A stretch of DNA of 13,746 nt, from the NCBI GenBank assembly GCA_964459845.1, contig CAYWOC010000043.1, forward strand, positions 1 to 13,746, written 5' to 3'. The notes below the pieces were generated by a model, which saw only the letters and a list, made by a program, of their open reading frames with translations, searched no databases and had not been told where the DNA came from. Numbering within the stretch: the stretch's first letter is position 1; each line of letters begins with the position of its first letter. A program made the translations under genes and the position numbers. Below, one piece after another: positions 1 through 6,655 of the stretch. The DNA comes from CALZFJ01 sp964459845 (GTDB lineage: Bacteria; Bacteroidota; Bacteroidia; Bacteroidales; Muribaculaceae).

Positions 1-29
1 GCAGTGAGGTATTTGTGGCAGTAGTCGCA

Positions 30-49
30 GCGACGCAGGAATGCGTCGC
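30..49. other. Perfect 8-bp hairpin with GGAA loop
   Basis: GCGACGCA at 30-37 pairs perfectly with TGCGTCGC at 42-49 around a GGAA tetraloop, which fits the stable GNRA class. The following CTCCTTTT is only a weak U-tract. It could be a terminator for a gene left of the window, or a chance palindrome inside one of the open frames described for this region. Confidence 0.35.
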
Positions 50-148
50 CTCCTTTTGGTGGCGGATGTATCGGAGAGTAGAAGAAGGGAACGGATTCTT
101 GGAGTGATGTGAAAATACTATTAATTTTTTGATTTGGATGCTTCTTTA

Positions 149-180
149 TTTGGAAGTGTGATGAGATTGGAGTATTTTTG
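149..180 (+). promoter_or_regulatory. Bacteroidota-type promoter for the DUF4301-thioredoxin pair
   Basis: TTTG at 149-152, a 20-nt spacer, and TATTTTTG at 173-180 match the -33 TTTG / -7 TAnnTTTG consensus of the primary sigma factor of this phylum. Transcription would begin around 186-190, giving a leader of about 45-50 nt before the ATG at 236. No Shine-Dalgarno sequence is visible in that leader. Confidence 0.7.
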
Positions 181-235
181 AGAAATAAAACAAATAACCA
201 GCTAATATTACACATCAAAAAGGAATTTATATAAT

Positions 236-1756
236 ATGTTAAGACCTGAAGATTTAGAGGAAATCCGTGAAAAGGGGATTTCTGAAGAAACATTCAATGA
301 GCAGTTGCAACGCTTCAAGGACGGGTTTCCATACTTGAAAATCAAGGCAGTTGCAACGGTGGGCAATGGTATCATGAAATTGTCGGCTTCGGAAGAGGCT
401 GATTGTGAGAACGCTTGGGCTGCTTTTCTGAAAAATGGCGGTGTGGTGGAGAAATTCGTGCCGGCATCGGGAGCTGCAAGCCGCATGTTCAAGAATCTTT
501 TTGAATTTGTGGCGGGCGGCATAGAGGAGCCATCAACGGATTTTATGAAGAAATTTTTTGCTGAGATAGAACGTTTCGCTTTCTTTGAAGCTCTTGACAA
601 GGCTTGCAAGAAAGTTCACAATAAAGGGGTGAATGAACTTATTGCCGACGGCAAGCGCATAGAGGTGGTGAAGTGCCTCATTACTGCCGATGGCTTGAAC
701 TATGGCGGTATGCCCAAGGGACTGCTCCTATTCCATAAGATGGGCGATGAAATGCACACGCCACTTGAGGAACATCTGGAGGAGGGCGCACAGTATGCAG
801 CCGACAAGGACGGCAATGTGAACATACACTTCACGGTGTCGCCAGAGCATAGGGCGCATTTCGAGGCACTTATAGCCGAAAAAGTTCCTACCATGGAGGC
901 AAAATGGGGCGTGAAATATAATGTCACGCTATCGGAGCAGAAGGCTTCGACCGACACTGTGGCTGTGACGATGGACAATGTGCCTTACCGCGAGAATGGC
1001 AAGCTGCTGTTCCGTCCTGCCGGACATGGCGCACTGATTGAGAACCTCAATGACATAGATGCCGATGTGGTGTTCGTGAAAAACATTGACAATGTAGTGC
1101 CGGCAAGTCTGCGCGAGCCTACGGTGAAGTATAAGAAAGTGATAGGCGGATGTCTTGTGAAAGTGCAGAAGCAGATAGCCGAATATGTGAAGGCATTGAA
1201 ATCGGGCAGCTACACGATGGAAGACCTCAGGGAGATGATAACATTCCTGCACAACACGCTATGCACAAGATACGACGACACCAAGCATCTTGAGGATTCG
1301 GAGCTTGCCCTTTATCTGCTCGGCAAGTTCAACCGCCCGATACGCGTGTGTGGAGTGGTGAAGAACGACGGCGAGCCGGGAGGAGGACCATACCTCGCCT
1401 ACAACGCCGACGGCACATCATCGCCTCAGATTCTTGAGAGTGCGCAATTCGACAAGAGCAATTCTGCCTCAGAGGCATTGATAAAGAGTGGCAGCCACTT
1501 CAATCCTGTGGATTTGGTGTGCTACATAAAGGATACCGAAGGAAAAAAATTCGATTTGAAGAAATATGTGGATAAAAACACAGGGCTGATTTCATTGAAA
1601 TCGAAGTCGGGGGTAGAGATAAAGGCACTTGAGCTGCCGGGATTGTGGAACGGCTCGATGAGCGACTGGAACACCGTGTTTGTGGAGGTGCCAATCGCCA
1701 CGTTCAATCCTGTCAAGACGGTGAACGACTTGCTACGTCCGCAGCATCAGGGATAA
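236..1756 (+). CDS. DUF4301 family protein, nucleotidyltransferase-like
   Basis: This 506-residue protein looks like the Bacteroidota DUF4301 family, whose function is not established. No signal peptide or membrane segment is visible, so it is probably cytoplasmic. Several stretches recall the nucleotide-sugar pyrophosphorylase fold: VPASGAASRMFK (about 75-86) near the N-terminus, PKGLLLFH (160-167), a PAGHGAL loop (261-267) and VKNIDNVVP (281-289). The last two look like the P-x-GHG and F-V-x-N-x-D-N signatures of UDP-sugar pyrophosphorylases. A sugar-1-phosphate nucleotidyltransferase role is therefore an inference from motifs, not a family assignment. The start at 236 is the first ATG after the promoter and sits at the N-terminal end of a continuous, well-composed frame. 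A thioredoxin gene follows 27 nt later with no terminator between, so the two are probably co-transcribed. Confidence 0.85.
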   Translation: MLRPEDLEEIREKGISEETFNEQLQRFKDGFPYLKIKAVATVGNGIMKLSASEEADCENAWAAFLKNGGVVEKFVPASGAASRMFKNLFEFVAGGIEEPSTDFMKKFFAEIERFAFFEALDKACKKVHNKGVNELIADGKRIEVVKCLITADGLNYGGMPKGLLLFHKMGDEMHTPLEEHLEEGAQYAADKDGNVNIHFTVSPEHRAHFEALIAEKVPTMEAKWGVKYNVTLSEQKASTDTVAVTMDNVPYRENGKLLFRPAGHGALIENLNDIDADVVFVKNIDNVVPASLREPTVKYKKVIGGCLVKVQKQIAEYVKALKSGSYTMEDLREMITFLHNTLCTRYDDTKHLEDSELALYLLGKFNRPIRVCGVVKNDGEPGGGPYLAYNADGTSSPQILESAQFDKSNSASEALIKSGSHFNPVDLVCYIKDTEGKKFDLKKYVDKNTGLISLKSKSGVEIKALELPGLWNGSMSDWNTVFVEVPIATFNPVKTVNDLLRPQHQG

Positions 1757-1783
1757 ATAGAACACTGAGATTAATAGATATAT

Positions 1784-2236
1784 ATGAAGAAAACATTATT
1801 GATGATTGTTGTGCTGATGGCATCGATGCTTGCCGTCGGCGCATCGGCTGCCGGCAAAGTCCCGGCAGCCGGAGTGGTGAATGAGATTTCGCAGACGCAA
1901 TATAAGACGCTTGTGAGCGACTACAGCAAGAAGGCGTGGCACTTCAAGGGCAAGCGTCCTGCGATAGTGGATTTTTCAGCCACTTGGTGCGGCCCGTGCA
2001 AGCGGCTTGCGCCCATACTTGACGAGCTTGCAAAGACCTACAAGGGCAAAATCGACTTCTATAAAGTGGATGTGGATCAAGCCAAAGAGCTGTCGAAGGC
2101 TTATGAGATAAGCTCGGTGCCAACTGTGCTGTTTATTCCCACTTCGGGCAAGCCTACGTCAATTACAGGATTGTATCCGAAAGATGAGATTGTGAAGGTA
2201 ATAAACCAGACTTTCTTTAATGTGAAGGAAAAATAG
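1784..2236 (+). CDS. Exported thioredoxin-family protein
   Basis: A 150-residue thioredoxin-fold protein with an N-terminal signal peptide: MKK, a hydrophobic core through about residue 19, and an ASA-like cleavage site near 20-22. It should act in the periplasm as a thiol-disulfide reductase or oxidant of envelope proteins. The active site is the classical WCGPCK (W68, C69, C72, K73), preceded by VDFSAT. The cis-proline loop is SVPT (P113). The intact CGPC and the size, a little larger than the roughly 105-residue cytoplasmic thioredoxins because of the signal and linker, suggest an active redox protein rather than a structural relative. It lies 27 nt after the DUF4301 gene and ends just before a long hairpin terminator. 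The redox partner is not encoded in the window. Confidence 0.9.
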   Translation: MKKTLLMIVVLMASMLAVGASAAGKVPAAGVVNEISQTQYKTLVSDYSKKAWHFKGKRPAIVDFSATWCGPCKRLAPILDELAKTYKGKIDFYKVDVDQAKELSKAYEISSVPTVLFIPTSGKPTSITGLYPKDEIVKVINQTFFNVKEK

Positions 2237-2254
2237 CGGCAGGGCTATATACAA

Positions 2255-2311
2255 AAACACGAATGACACAAGCACTACTGGAAAACAGTGGCTCTTGTGT
2301 CATTCGTGTTT
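2255..2311. terminator. Long hairpin between convergent genes, likely bidirectional terminator
   Basis: Bases 2255-2272 and 2294-2311 form a perfect 18-bp inverted repeat that begins AAACACGAATG. Inside the 21-nt loop a further 6-bp stem (one G-T wobble) closes on GAAAA. The hairpin lies between the 3' ends of the thioredoxin gene (plus) and the S1-domain gene (minus). Short A and T runs at its two ends give each strand a weak U-tract, so termination in both directions is plausible. Confidence 0.75.
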
Positions 2312-2335
2312 CAGAGTGTCGTGTGCTGAGCGGAG

Positions 2336-3187
2336 CTATTTCCCTTTATGCTGAGGCTGGCACAGCTTTATCACATCGGACGCAATAAGAATCTTTTTAG
2401 CTTTATATAGGAAGCCGAGCGTCTTCTTATAGTCCTTTTTGCTGCAACTGAACACTTCGCGTATCAGGTCGGGCGACGACTTGTCGGTGATGCCTATTGA
2501 GCCGCCGTTCTCGGCAATGTAATCTATGATGGTGTCGGCGAGGCTTTTCACGCGTTTCACCTCGCGGTCGCCGAGCTTTATGTCGATTTTCCCGTCGCTG
2601 CGCACGTTCTTGATGAAAGCCACCTCGTGGTCGCCGATGTTCACATCCTGATAAATCTCGTTGTGATAAATCATACCCCAAAACAGGTTATCAACGATGA
2701 CCTTGTATCCGAGGTCGGTGCGCTGCACCACAAGGATGTCCACCTTCTGGCGAAACTTGTATTGCGGAATTTTGTTGTCGAGAAACTTGTCGAGCTTGGC
2801 AGAAGCCACCACACGCTGCGACTCGTCGTCGAGATATACATACACAATGTAAGAGCGTCCGGCAGCCATGCGCACTTTCTGTTCACGGAAAGGCACAAGA
2901 AGATCTTTCATCAATCCCCAGTCAAGGAATGCCCCCACGCTGTTCACCGATTTCACGCGCAGCAGCGCAAAATCGCCCACTTGAGCGAAAGGCTTCTCGG
3001 TGGTAGCCACGGGACGGTCTTCGGAGTCGGTATAGACGAAGACTTCAATCTCGTCGCCAATCGTCATATCGTCGGTTACATATCTGTTTGGCAGCAGGAT
3101 TTCATCGCCGTTCTCGTCTTTGAGATACAGACCATACTCCTCGCGGCGAGCTACAGTCAGCAGGTTGTTTTTGCCAATTTCAGCCAT
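2336..3187 (-). CDS. S1-domain RNA-binding protein, CvfB/YitL family
   Basis: A 283-residue protein of the CvfB (YitL) type: tandem S1-like OB folds followed by a C-terminal winged helix. From the N-terminus I read an S1-like domain at about 6-58 (LTVARREEYGLYL and LLPNRYV), a second S1 domain at about 63-130 (VKSVNSVGAFLDWG and DLLVPF), a third at about 140-205, and a winged-helix region at about 215-275. CvfB proteins bind RNA and affect virulence-gene expression in Gram-positive bacteria; the role in this phylum is unknown. The frame can be extended to an ATG at 3226, but the promoter at 3239-3269 would start transcription at about 3232, leaving almost no leader. I therefore chose the ATG at 3187, which begins MAEIG and leaves about 45 nt. 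It is convergent with the thioredoxin gene and divergent from the R-M operon. Confidence 0.85.
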   Translation of the reverse strand: MAEIGKNNLLTVARREEYGLYLKDENGDEILLPNRYVTDDMTIGDEIEVFVYTDSEDRPVATTEKPFAQVGDFALLRVKSVNSVGAFLDWGLMKDLLVPFREQKVRMAAGRSYIVYVYLDDESQRVVASAKLDKFLDNKIPQYKFRQKVDILVVQRTDLGYKVIVDNLFWGMIYHNEIYQDVNIGDHEVAFIKNVRSDGKIDIKLGDREVKRVKSLADTIIDYIAENGGSIGITDKSSPDLIREVFSCSKKDYKKTLGFLYKAKKILIASDVIKLCQPQHKGK

Positions 3188-3238
3188 ATCTGAGTTTTTT
3201 AGGGTTTTAATACTTGTAGAGAGCATAATTTACAGTTG

Positions 3239-3269
3239 CAAAGTTACGTCTTAATCGGCGTTTTACAAA
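3239..3269 (-). promoter_or_regulatory. Bacteroidota-type promoter for the S1-domain gene
   Basis: Read on the minus strand: TTTG (3269-3266), a 19-nt spacer, then TAACTTTG (3246-3239), a full match to TTTG-n19-TAnnTTTG. The predicted start near 3232 lies only about 6 nt before the upstream ATG at 3226 and about 45 nt before the ATG at 3187, which supports the latter as the translation start. Confidence 0.75.
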
Positions 3270-3330
3270 ATTTCTGGAGCGGCATACTCGTGTGTGCGGC
3301 TAAGAATTTTCGTCTTTTGGCAGAATTATG

Positions 3331-3342
3331 TATCTTTGCATA
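3331..3342 (+). repeat. Duplicated -7-type sequence, first copy
   Basis: TATCTTTGCATA at 3331-3342 recurs exactly at 3434-3445 in the same orientation. Both are preceded by TTAT-like sequence. The second copy is the -7 element of the promoter at 3410-3441. This first copy has no good TTTG at the expected 19-21 nt upstream distance, so it is a weaker candidate promoter. A third TATCTTTG lies at 3406-3413. The duplication could mark the ancestral promoter of the operon now downstream of the R-M genes. This is inference. Confidence 0.5.
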
Positions 3343-3409
3343 AGATAGGCTGCACCTTAGCATAAACTTTCAAGCAAGCTTGACGTTTCTGTATTCGGTT
3401 TGCACTATC

Positions 3410-3441
3410 TTTGAATATGACTAAGGAAGGTTATATCTTTG
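3410..3441 (+). promoter_or_regulatory. Promoter of the restriction-modification operon
   Basis: TTTG at 3410-3413, a 20-nt spacer and TATCTTTG at 3434-3441 match the phylum consensus, predicting a start near 3448 and a leader of about 54 nt before the methyltransferase ATG at 3502. The -33 element overlaps the 3' end of another TATCTTTG (3406-3413). A 6-bp inverted repeat, AAGGTT (3427-3432) and AACCTT (3457-3462), brackets the -7 element and predicted start; it could be an operator, though six bases may be chance. No controller (C) protein gene is visible. Confidence 0.7.
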
Positions 3442-3501
3442 CATAGGCATTGAATGAACCTTAAAGTGATTAGAAAATAATAATATTTAATAGACAGATA
3501 A

Positions 3502-4437
3502 ATGACTATAGTATCATTATTTAGTGGTGCTGGAGGATTGGATTTAGGTCTAATAAAGGCAGGAAATGATGTCATTTGGGCAAATGATATCGATGCAGAT
3601 GCTGTAGCGACATATAAGGCTAACATAAGCAATCATATAATATTGGATGATATTCAAAATGTAGAAATGTCAGATATACCTTCGGCAGATGTTATCGTTG
3701 GTGGATTCCCTTGCCAGGGTTTCTCAATGGCAAATTTGAAACGCAATATTGATGATGAACGAAATGTGCTTTATAAGTTCTTTTATAGTGCTATAAAAGA
3801 AAAACAACCTAAATTTTTTATCGCAGAAAATGTAAAGGGGATTTTGAGTTTAGGTAAAGGAAGTGTTGTAAAACAGATAAAATCAGATTTTGAGGATGCA
3901 GGGTATATTGTAGAAGTGCATAAGGTGAATATGGCTGATTACGGTGTCCCTCAGCATCGTGAGAGGGTCTTGTTTATAGGACAAAGAAAAGATTTGTCGA
4001 AACATATGATATTTAAATTTCCAAATCCTACAAATTCCAAAGATGGGAAAGATGGTCTTCCTAAATGGTTGTCAATAAAAGATGCTATAAGCGAATTGCC
4101 TCCGATAGGAGATACTGCTACGGATCCTAATAATTATGGTTCAGCGTATAGATTTGTTGCGCGAGATTTCACAGCACACAGAGTAACTGATCCTGATAAG
4201 CCATCTCCTACAATTTTAGCTAGGGGTAATGGTAAAGGTGGGGTTTGTGCGATACCTCATTACAATGGTAAACGTAGATTGTCAATACGAGAAAGTGCTG
4301 TTGTTCAAACATTTCCTCTCGATTTTGTGTTTAAAGGGAAAATGGGGGCTTGTTATAGGCAAATAGGAAATGCTGTACCTGTTCATTTTGCAGAAATGTT
4401 GGGAAGGGAGTTGAAACAATTAGAAAATGTTGTATAA
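3502..4437 (+). CDS. DNA (cytosine-5)-methyltransferase 1 of the R-M operon
   Basis: A 311-residue C5 DNA methyltransferase that would transfer a methyl group from S-adenosylmethionine to cytosine in the site cut by the neighbouring endonuclease. Motif I is VSLFSGAGGLDLG (4-16), motif IV is GGFPCQGFS with nucleophile Cys71, motif VI is AENVKG (108-113), motif VIII is QHRERV (151-156), motif IX surrounds RESAVVQTFP (263-272), and motif X is YRQIGNAVPV (285-294). The target-recognition region lies between VIII and IX, with its most variable part at about 202-224. All catalytic motifs are intact. The protein starts directly at motif I, with no N-terminal helix-turn-helix extension of the kind that makes some C5 methylases self-repressing. 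It is closely paralogous to the next gene: 80 of the first 120 residues are identical by my count. Confidence 0.93.
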   Translation: MTIVSLFSGAGGLDLGLIKAGNDVIWANDIDADAVATYKANISNHIILDDIQNVEMSDIPSADVIVGGFPCQGFSMANLKRNIDDERNVLYKFFYSAIKEKQPKFFIAENVKGILSLGKGSVVKQIKSDFEDAGYIVEVHKVNMADYGVPQHRERVLFIGQRKDLSKHMIFKFPNPTNSKDGKDGLPKWLSIKDAISELPPIGDTATDPNNYGSAYRFVARDFTAHRVTDPDKPSPTILARGNGKGGVCAIPHYNGKRRLSIRESAVVQTFPLDFVFKGKMGACYRQIGNAVPVHFAEMLGRELKQLENVV

Positions 4438-4438
4438 A

Positions 4439-5374
4439 ATGAGAGTAGTTTCGTTGTTTAGTGGAGCAGGAGGATTAGATTTAGGATTTATAAAAGCAGG
4501 TCATACTATAGTATGGGCAAATGATCTGTATGATGATGCCGTTGCCACATATAAGAAAAATATAGGTAACCATATTGTGGAAGAAGATATTAGGAATATT
4601 CCATCGGATGAAATTCCCAATTGTGATATTGTTATAGGTGGATTTCCGTGTCAGGGATTTTCTGTTGCTAATACAAAAAGGTATGAAACAGACGAAAGAA
4701 ATGTTTTATACAAGGAGATGCTTCGGGTTATCAAGGACAAAAATCCGAAGTTCTTTCTTGCGGAAAACGTGAAAGGTATATTGTCATTAAACAAGGGGAA
4801 TTCGTTCAAAATGATTATGGACGATTTTAGAAGCTTAAATTACGAAGTCCAGTATAAAGTCCTAAATGCGGCAGATTATGGAGTTCCGCAAATGCGAGAG
4901 CGAGTTATAATAGTTGGTGTAAGAAAGGACATAGCCTTTGTATATGAATATCCACAACCCACGAATTCAAGAGAAGGTAATGCAGGATTGCCAAAATGGG
5001 TGTCAGTCGGTGATGCTCTTAAAGAGATTCCTGATCCTGATAAGCCAAATAATATTATAAATCACACATATTCAAAGTATAAATTGAATATAAACGGCTA
5101 TATGGGACATCGGTTGTTAGACCCTAAAAAACCTGCACCTACAGTTACTGCGAGAGGTGACAGTAAGGGAGGTGTTGTTGTACATCCACATCCAAATGGA
5201 AAGAGAAGAATGACGTGTAGGGAACTTGCTATAATACAAAGCTTCCCTATTGATTATTTCTTTTGTGGAACAAATTCGTCTATATATAGGCAGATAGGAA
5301 ACGCTGTGCCTGTGCAGATGGCATATAATATAGCAAGACAATTCAATCAATATAAGAACACAGACAATGGATAA
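4439..5374 (+). CDS. DNA (cytosine-5)-methyltransferase 2 of the R-M operon
   Basis: A second 311-residue C5 methyltransferase with the full motif set: VSLFSGAGGLDLG (4-16), PCQ with Cys71, AENVKG (108-113), QMRERV (151-156), RELAIIQSFP (261-270) and YRQIGNAVPV (283-292). An ATG at 4427 would overlap the previous gene by 11 nt. I prefer the ATG at 4439 because it then aligns residue for residue with the first methylase (MRVVSLFSG against MTIVSLFSG), gives the same length, and falls 1 nt after the preceding stop. The paralogues diverge most in the presumed recognition segment (about 199-222 here), so they probably methylate different sequences or opposite strands of one asymmetric site. The stop codon lies inside the start of the endonuclease gene, consistent with translational coupling. 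Confidence 0.92.
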   Translation: MRVVSLFSGAGGLDLGFIKAGHTIVWANDLYDDAVATYKKNIGNHIVEEDIRNIPSDEIPNCDIVIGGFPCQGFSVANTKRYETDERNVLYKEMLRVIKDKNPKFFLAENVKGILSLNKGNSFKMIMDDFRSLNYEVQYKVLNAADYGVPQMRERVIIVGVRKDIAFVYEYPQPTNSREGNAGLPKWVSVGDALKEIPDPDKPNNIINHTYSKYKLNINGYMGHRLLDPKKPAPTVTARGDSKGGVVVHPHPNGKRRMTCRELAIIQSFPIDYFFCGTNSSIYRQIGNAVPVQMAYNIARQFNQYKNTDNG

Positions 5375-6596
5375 TAAAAAATTTGAGATACCGCAAAAAC
5401 CGTTTGCTGATTTCAAGTGGAAATGGGCAAGTGTGCAATGCACTGAGGGCATTAATGACCCAGTTGTGCTGTTGGGCATATTATTCCGTATGGCAAAGTT
5501 GGAAGGAAAATATAAATATAGCTCAGAGCAATTCGGTAAAGAATTGATAGGTCTTTCTCAAGATTTAAAAGGAACAGGTGTAAATATTGATTTAGAAAAA
5601 CGTGTAGGTGAGCGTAATATAATAAGAAATTCTGGTCAATATTGGAGAGCATTAAATTTAATTCCAGCAGGAAACACAAATGGCATAATTACATTGACTG
5701 ACTTTGGAAGAAGAGTGGCAAATCATGAAATATCGCAAACAGAATTTTCTGCCCAGTGTATTATCAATTTTAAATTACCCAATCCAAGCATTCAGACCAA
5801 AGAGGAGTGTGAAAAATGGGAAAAAGCAAGAATTACGTTACACCCTCTAAAGTTAATTTTATATATCGTTAGAAGCTTGGGCAATGAAGCAAAAAAAGAT
5901 GCTTATATCACAGTTGAGGAACTGATAAAAATAGTTATACCTCTTTCTGGTACGCCAAACAGAAGTGTGGAAAGTTATGTTGAGTATATTAGAGCTTATC
6001 GTTGTGGAAACTTGGATTTAAGTGATTGGTCTAATTGTATTCCAGCAGCCAATGATGAACGCTTTGCTCGCGAATATTTGCTGTTTTTGTCTTATTATGG
6101 TTATTTGATTAAAAAGGAAAATATTTCAAAGCGAATGTATGAACAATATTACTATAACTTTAATATTGATGCGGAAATACAAGAGATTCTTTCTGCGAAA
6201 GTGTCAATTCCGAATGATGTAGCCTCAGATGCGGAGAGGAAACTTGTGCGAAGCCAAAATAGACCGAACCAAGCCCGATTTAGGAAGGAGGTTCTTTCCG
6301 CTTATGGTCGGTGTGTAATAACTAATGTTGATATGCCAGAGGTACTGGAAGCAGCACATATAATTCCCATTAAGTATCATGGCGAAGATACGATTGCAAA
6401 TGGCTTCCCTATGCGAATGGATATTCATTATCTTTTTGATGCTGGTCACTTGCGTATTTCTGAGAATGGTGATGTGTTTTTGTCTGATAGAGCGAGATGG
6501 TCATATGGCGCATCTATTCCTCCCAAAATATTTATACCCGATCAAGTAAATCGTGAATTTCTCAAATGGAGATGGGATAATTATAATGGAGTATAG
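5367..6596 (+). CDS. HNH restriction endonuclease of the type II R-M system
   Basis: A 409-residue protein whose C-terminal part (about 298-390) is an HNH nuclease of the HNH_2 type. It reads CVITN (316-320), LEAAHIIP with His331 as the expected general base, an Asn at 345, and MDIHYLFDAGH with His354 and Asp358. The fold would coordinate one divalent metal and cleave DNA. The N-terminal 290 residues are not recognised by me. They look helical, with winged-helix-like segments such as ITLTDFGRRVAN (108-119) and LHPLKLILYIVRSLG (158-172), and probably recognise DNA. Position after two C5 methylases, with an 8-nt overlap, identifies it as the cognate restriction enzyme. Several type IIS enzymes, for example the Eco31I/BsaI group, combine an HNH nuclease with two C5 methylases. 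Membership of that group is inference. It is too long and lacks the features for a Vsr repair nuclease. Confidence 0.82.
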   Translation: MDNKKFEIPQKPFADFKWKWASVQCTEGINDPVVLLGILFRMAKLEGKYKYSSEQFGKELIGLSQDLKGTGVNIDLEKRVGERNIIRNSGQYWRALNLIPAGNTNGIITLTDFGRRVANHEISQTEFSAQCIINFKLPNPSIQTKEECEKWEKARITLHPLKLILYIVRSLGNEAKKDAYITVEELIKIVIPLSGTPNRSVESYVEYIRAYRCGNLDLSDWSNCIPAANDERFAREYLLFLSYYGYLIKKENISKRMYEQYYYNFNIDAEIQEILSAKVSIPNDVASDAERKLVRSQNRPNQARFRKEVLSAYGRCVITNVDMPEVLEAAHIIPIKYHGEDTIANGFPMRMDIHYLFDAGHLRISENGDVFLSDRARWSYGASIPPKIFIPDQVNREFLKWRWDNYNGV

Positions 6597-6655
6597 AACG
6601 ATACTATTGAGTTGAAAAATATGAAAAGAACCATTTATACAAAATATTATATGGT

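Larger units (their letters stand above)
1..235. other. Left-edge region and leader of the DUF4301 gene
   Basis: No complete gene lies here. On the minus strand a reading frame opens with ATG at 215-213 and runs to the window edge without a stop (about 71 codons). Its second half reads plausibly as protein, with Pro-rich SPIHPPPKGG followed by a CDYCHKYL motif that has CxxC spacing. The first half is A+T-rich and overlaps the forward promoter at 149-180, so the ATG at 215 is doubtful. On the plus strand another frame is open from position 3 to a TGA at 105-107 and could be the tail of an upstream gene. I cannot decide between these, or whether the stretch is non-coding. Confidence 0.3.
3502..6596 (+). 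other. A+T-rich type II restriction-modification island
   Basis: Three tightly packed genes (C5 methyltransferase, C5 methyltransferase, HNH endonuclease) form one operon with a 1-nt gap and an 8-nt overlap. Sampled lines inside are about 30% G+C, against about half in the genes on both sides, which points to horizontal acquisition. No transposase, integrase, terminal repeat or convincing target-site duplication is visible at the edges, so the transfer mechanism cannot be read here. Confidence 0.75.

Noticed and set aside
2627..3193. Plus-strand open frame across the S1-domain gene
   Set aside because: It is antisense to a recognised family, with His/Val-rich composition and no plausible domain.
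3188..3226. Longer N-terminus of the S1-domain protein from the ATG at 3226
   Set aside because: The predicted transcription start (about 3232) would leave roughly 6 nt of leader, and the extra 13 residues look non-homologous.
3331..3338. TATCTTTG as an independent promoter
   Set aside because: No TTTG or close variant lies 19-21 nt upstream; it is kept only as a repeat copy.
4427..4438. Upstream ATG for the second methylase adding four residues
   Set aside because: The ATG at 4439 aligns exactly with the start of the paralogous methylase and gives the same 311-residue length; the upstream codon overlaps the preceding gene.
5367..6596. Vsr-type mismatch repair nuclease, often found beside C5 methylases
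   Set aside because: The protein is 409 residues with a C-terminal HNH core; Vsr proteins are much shorter and lack this motif.
6577..6655. Target-site duplication or terminal repeat at the right edge of the R-M island
   Set aside because: Only short A+T-rich similarities to the left edge (about 3470-3500) are seen, which is what chance gives in such sequence.
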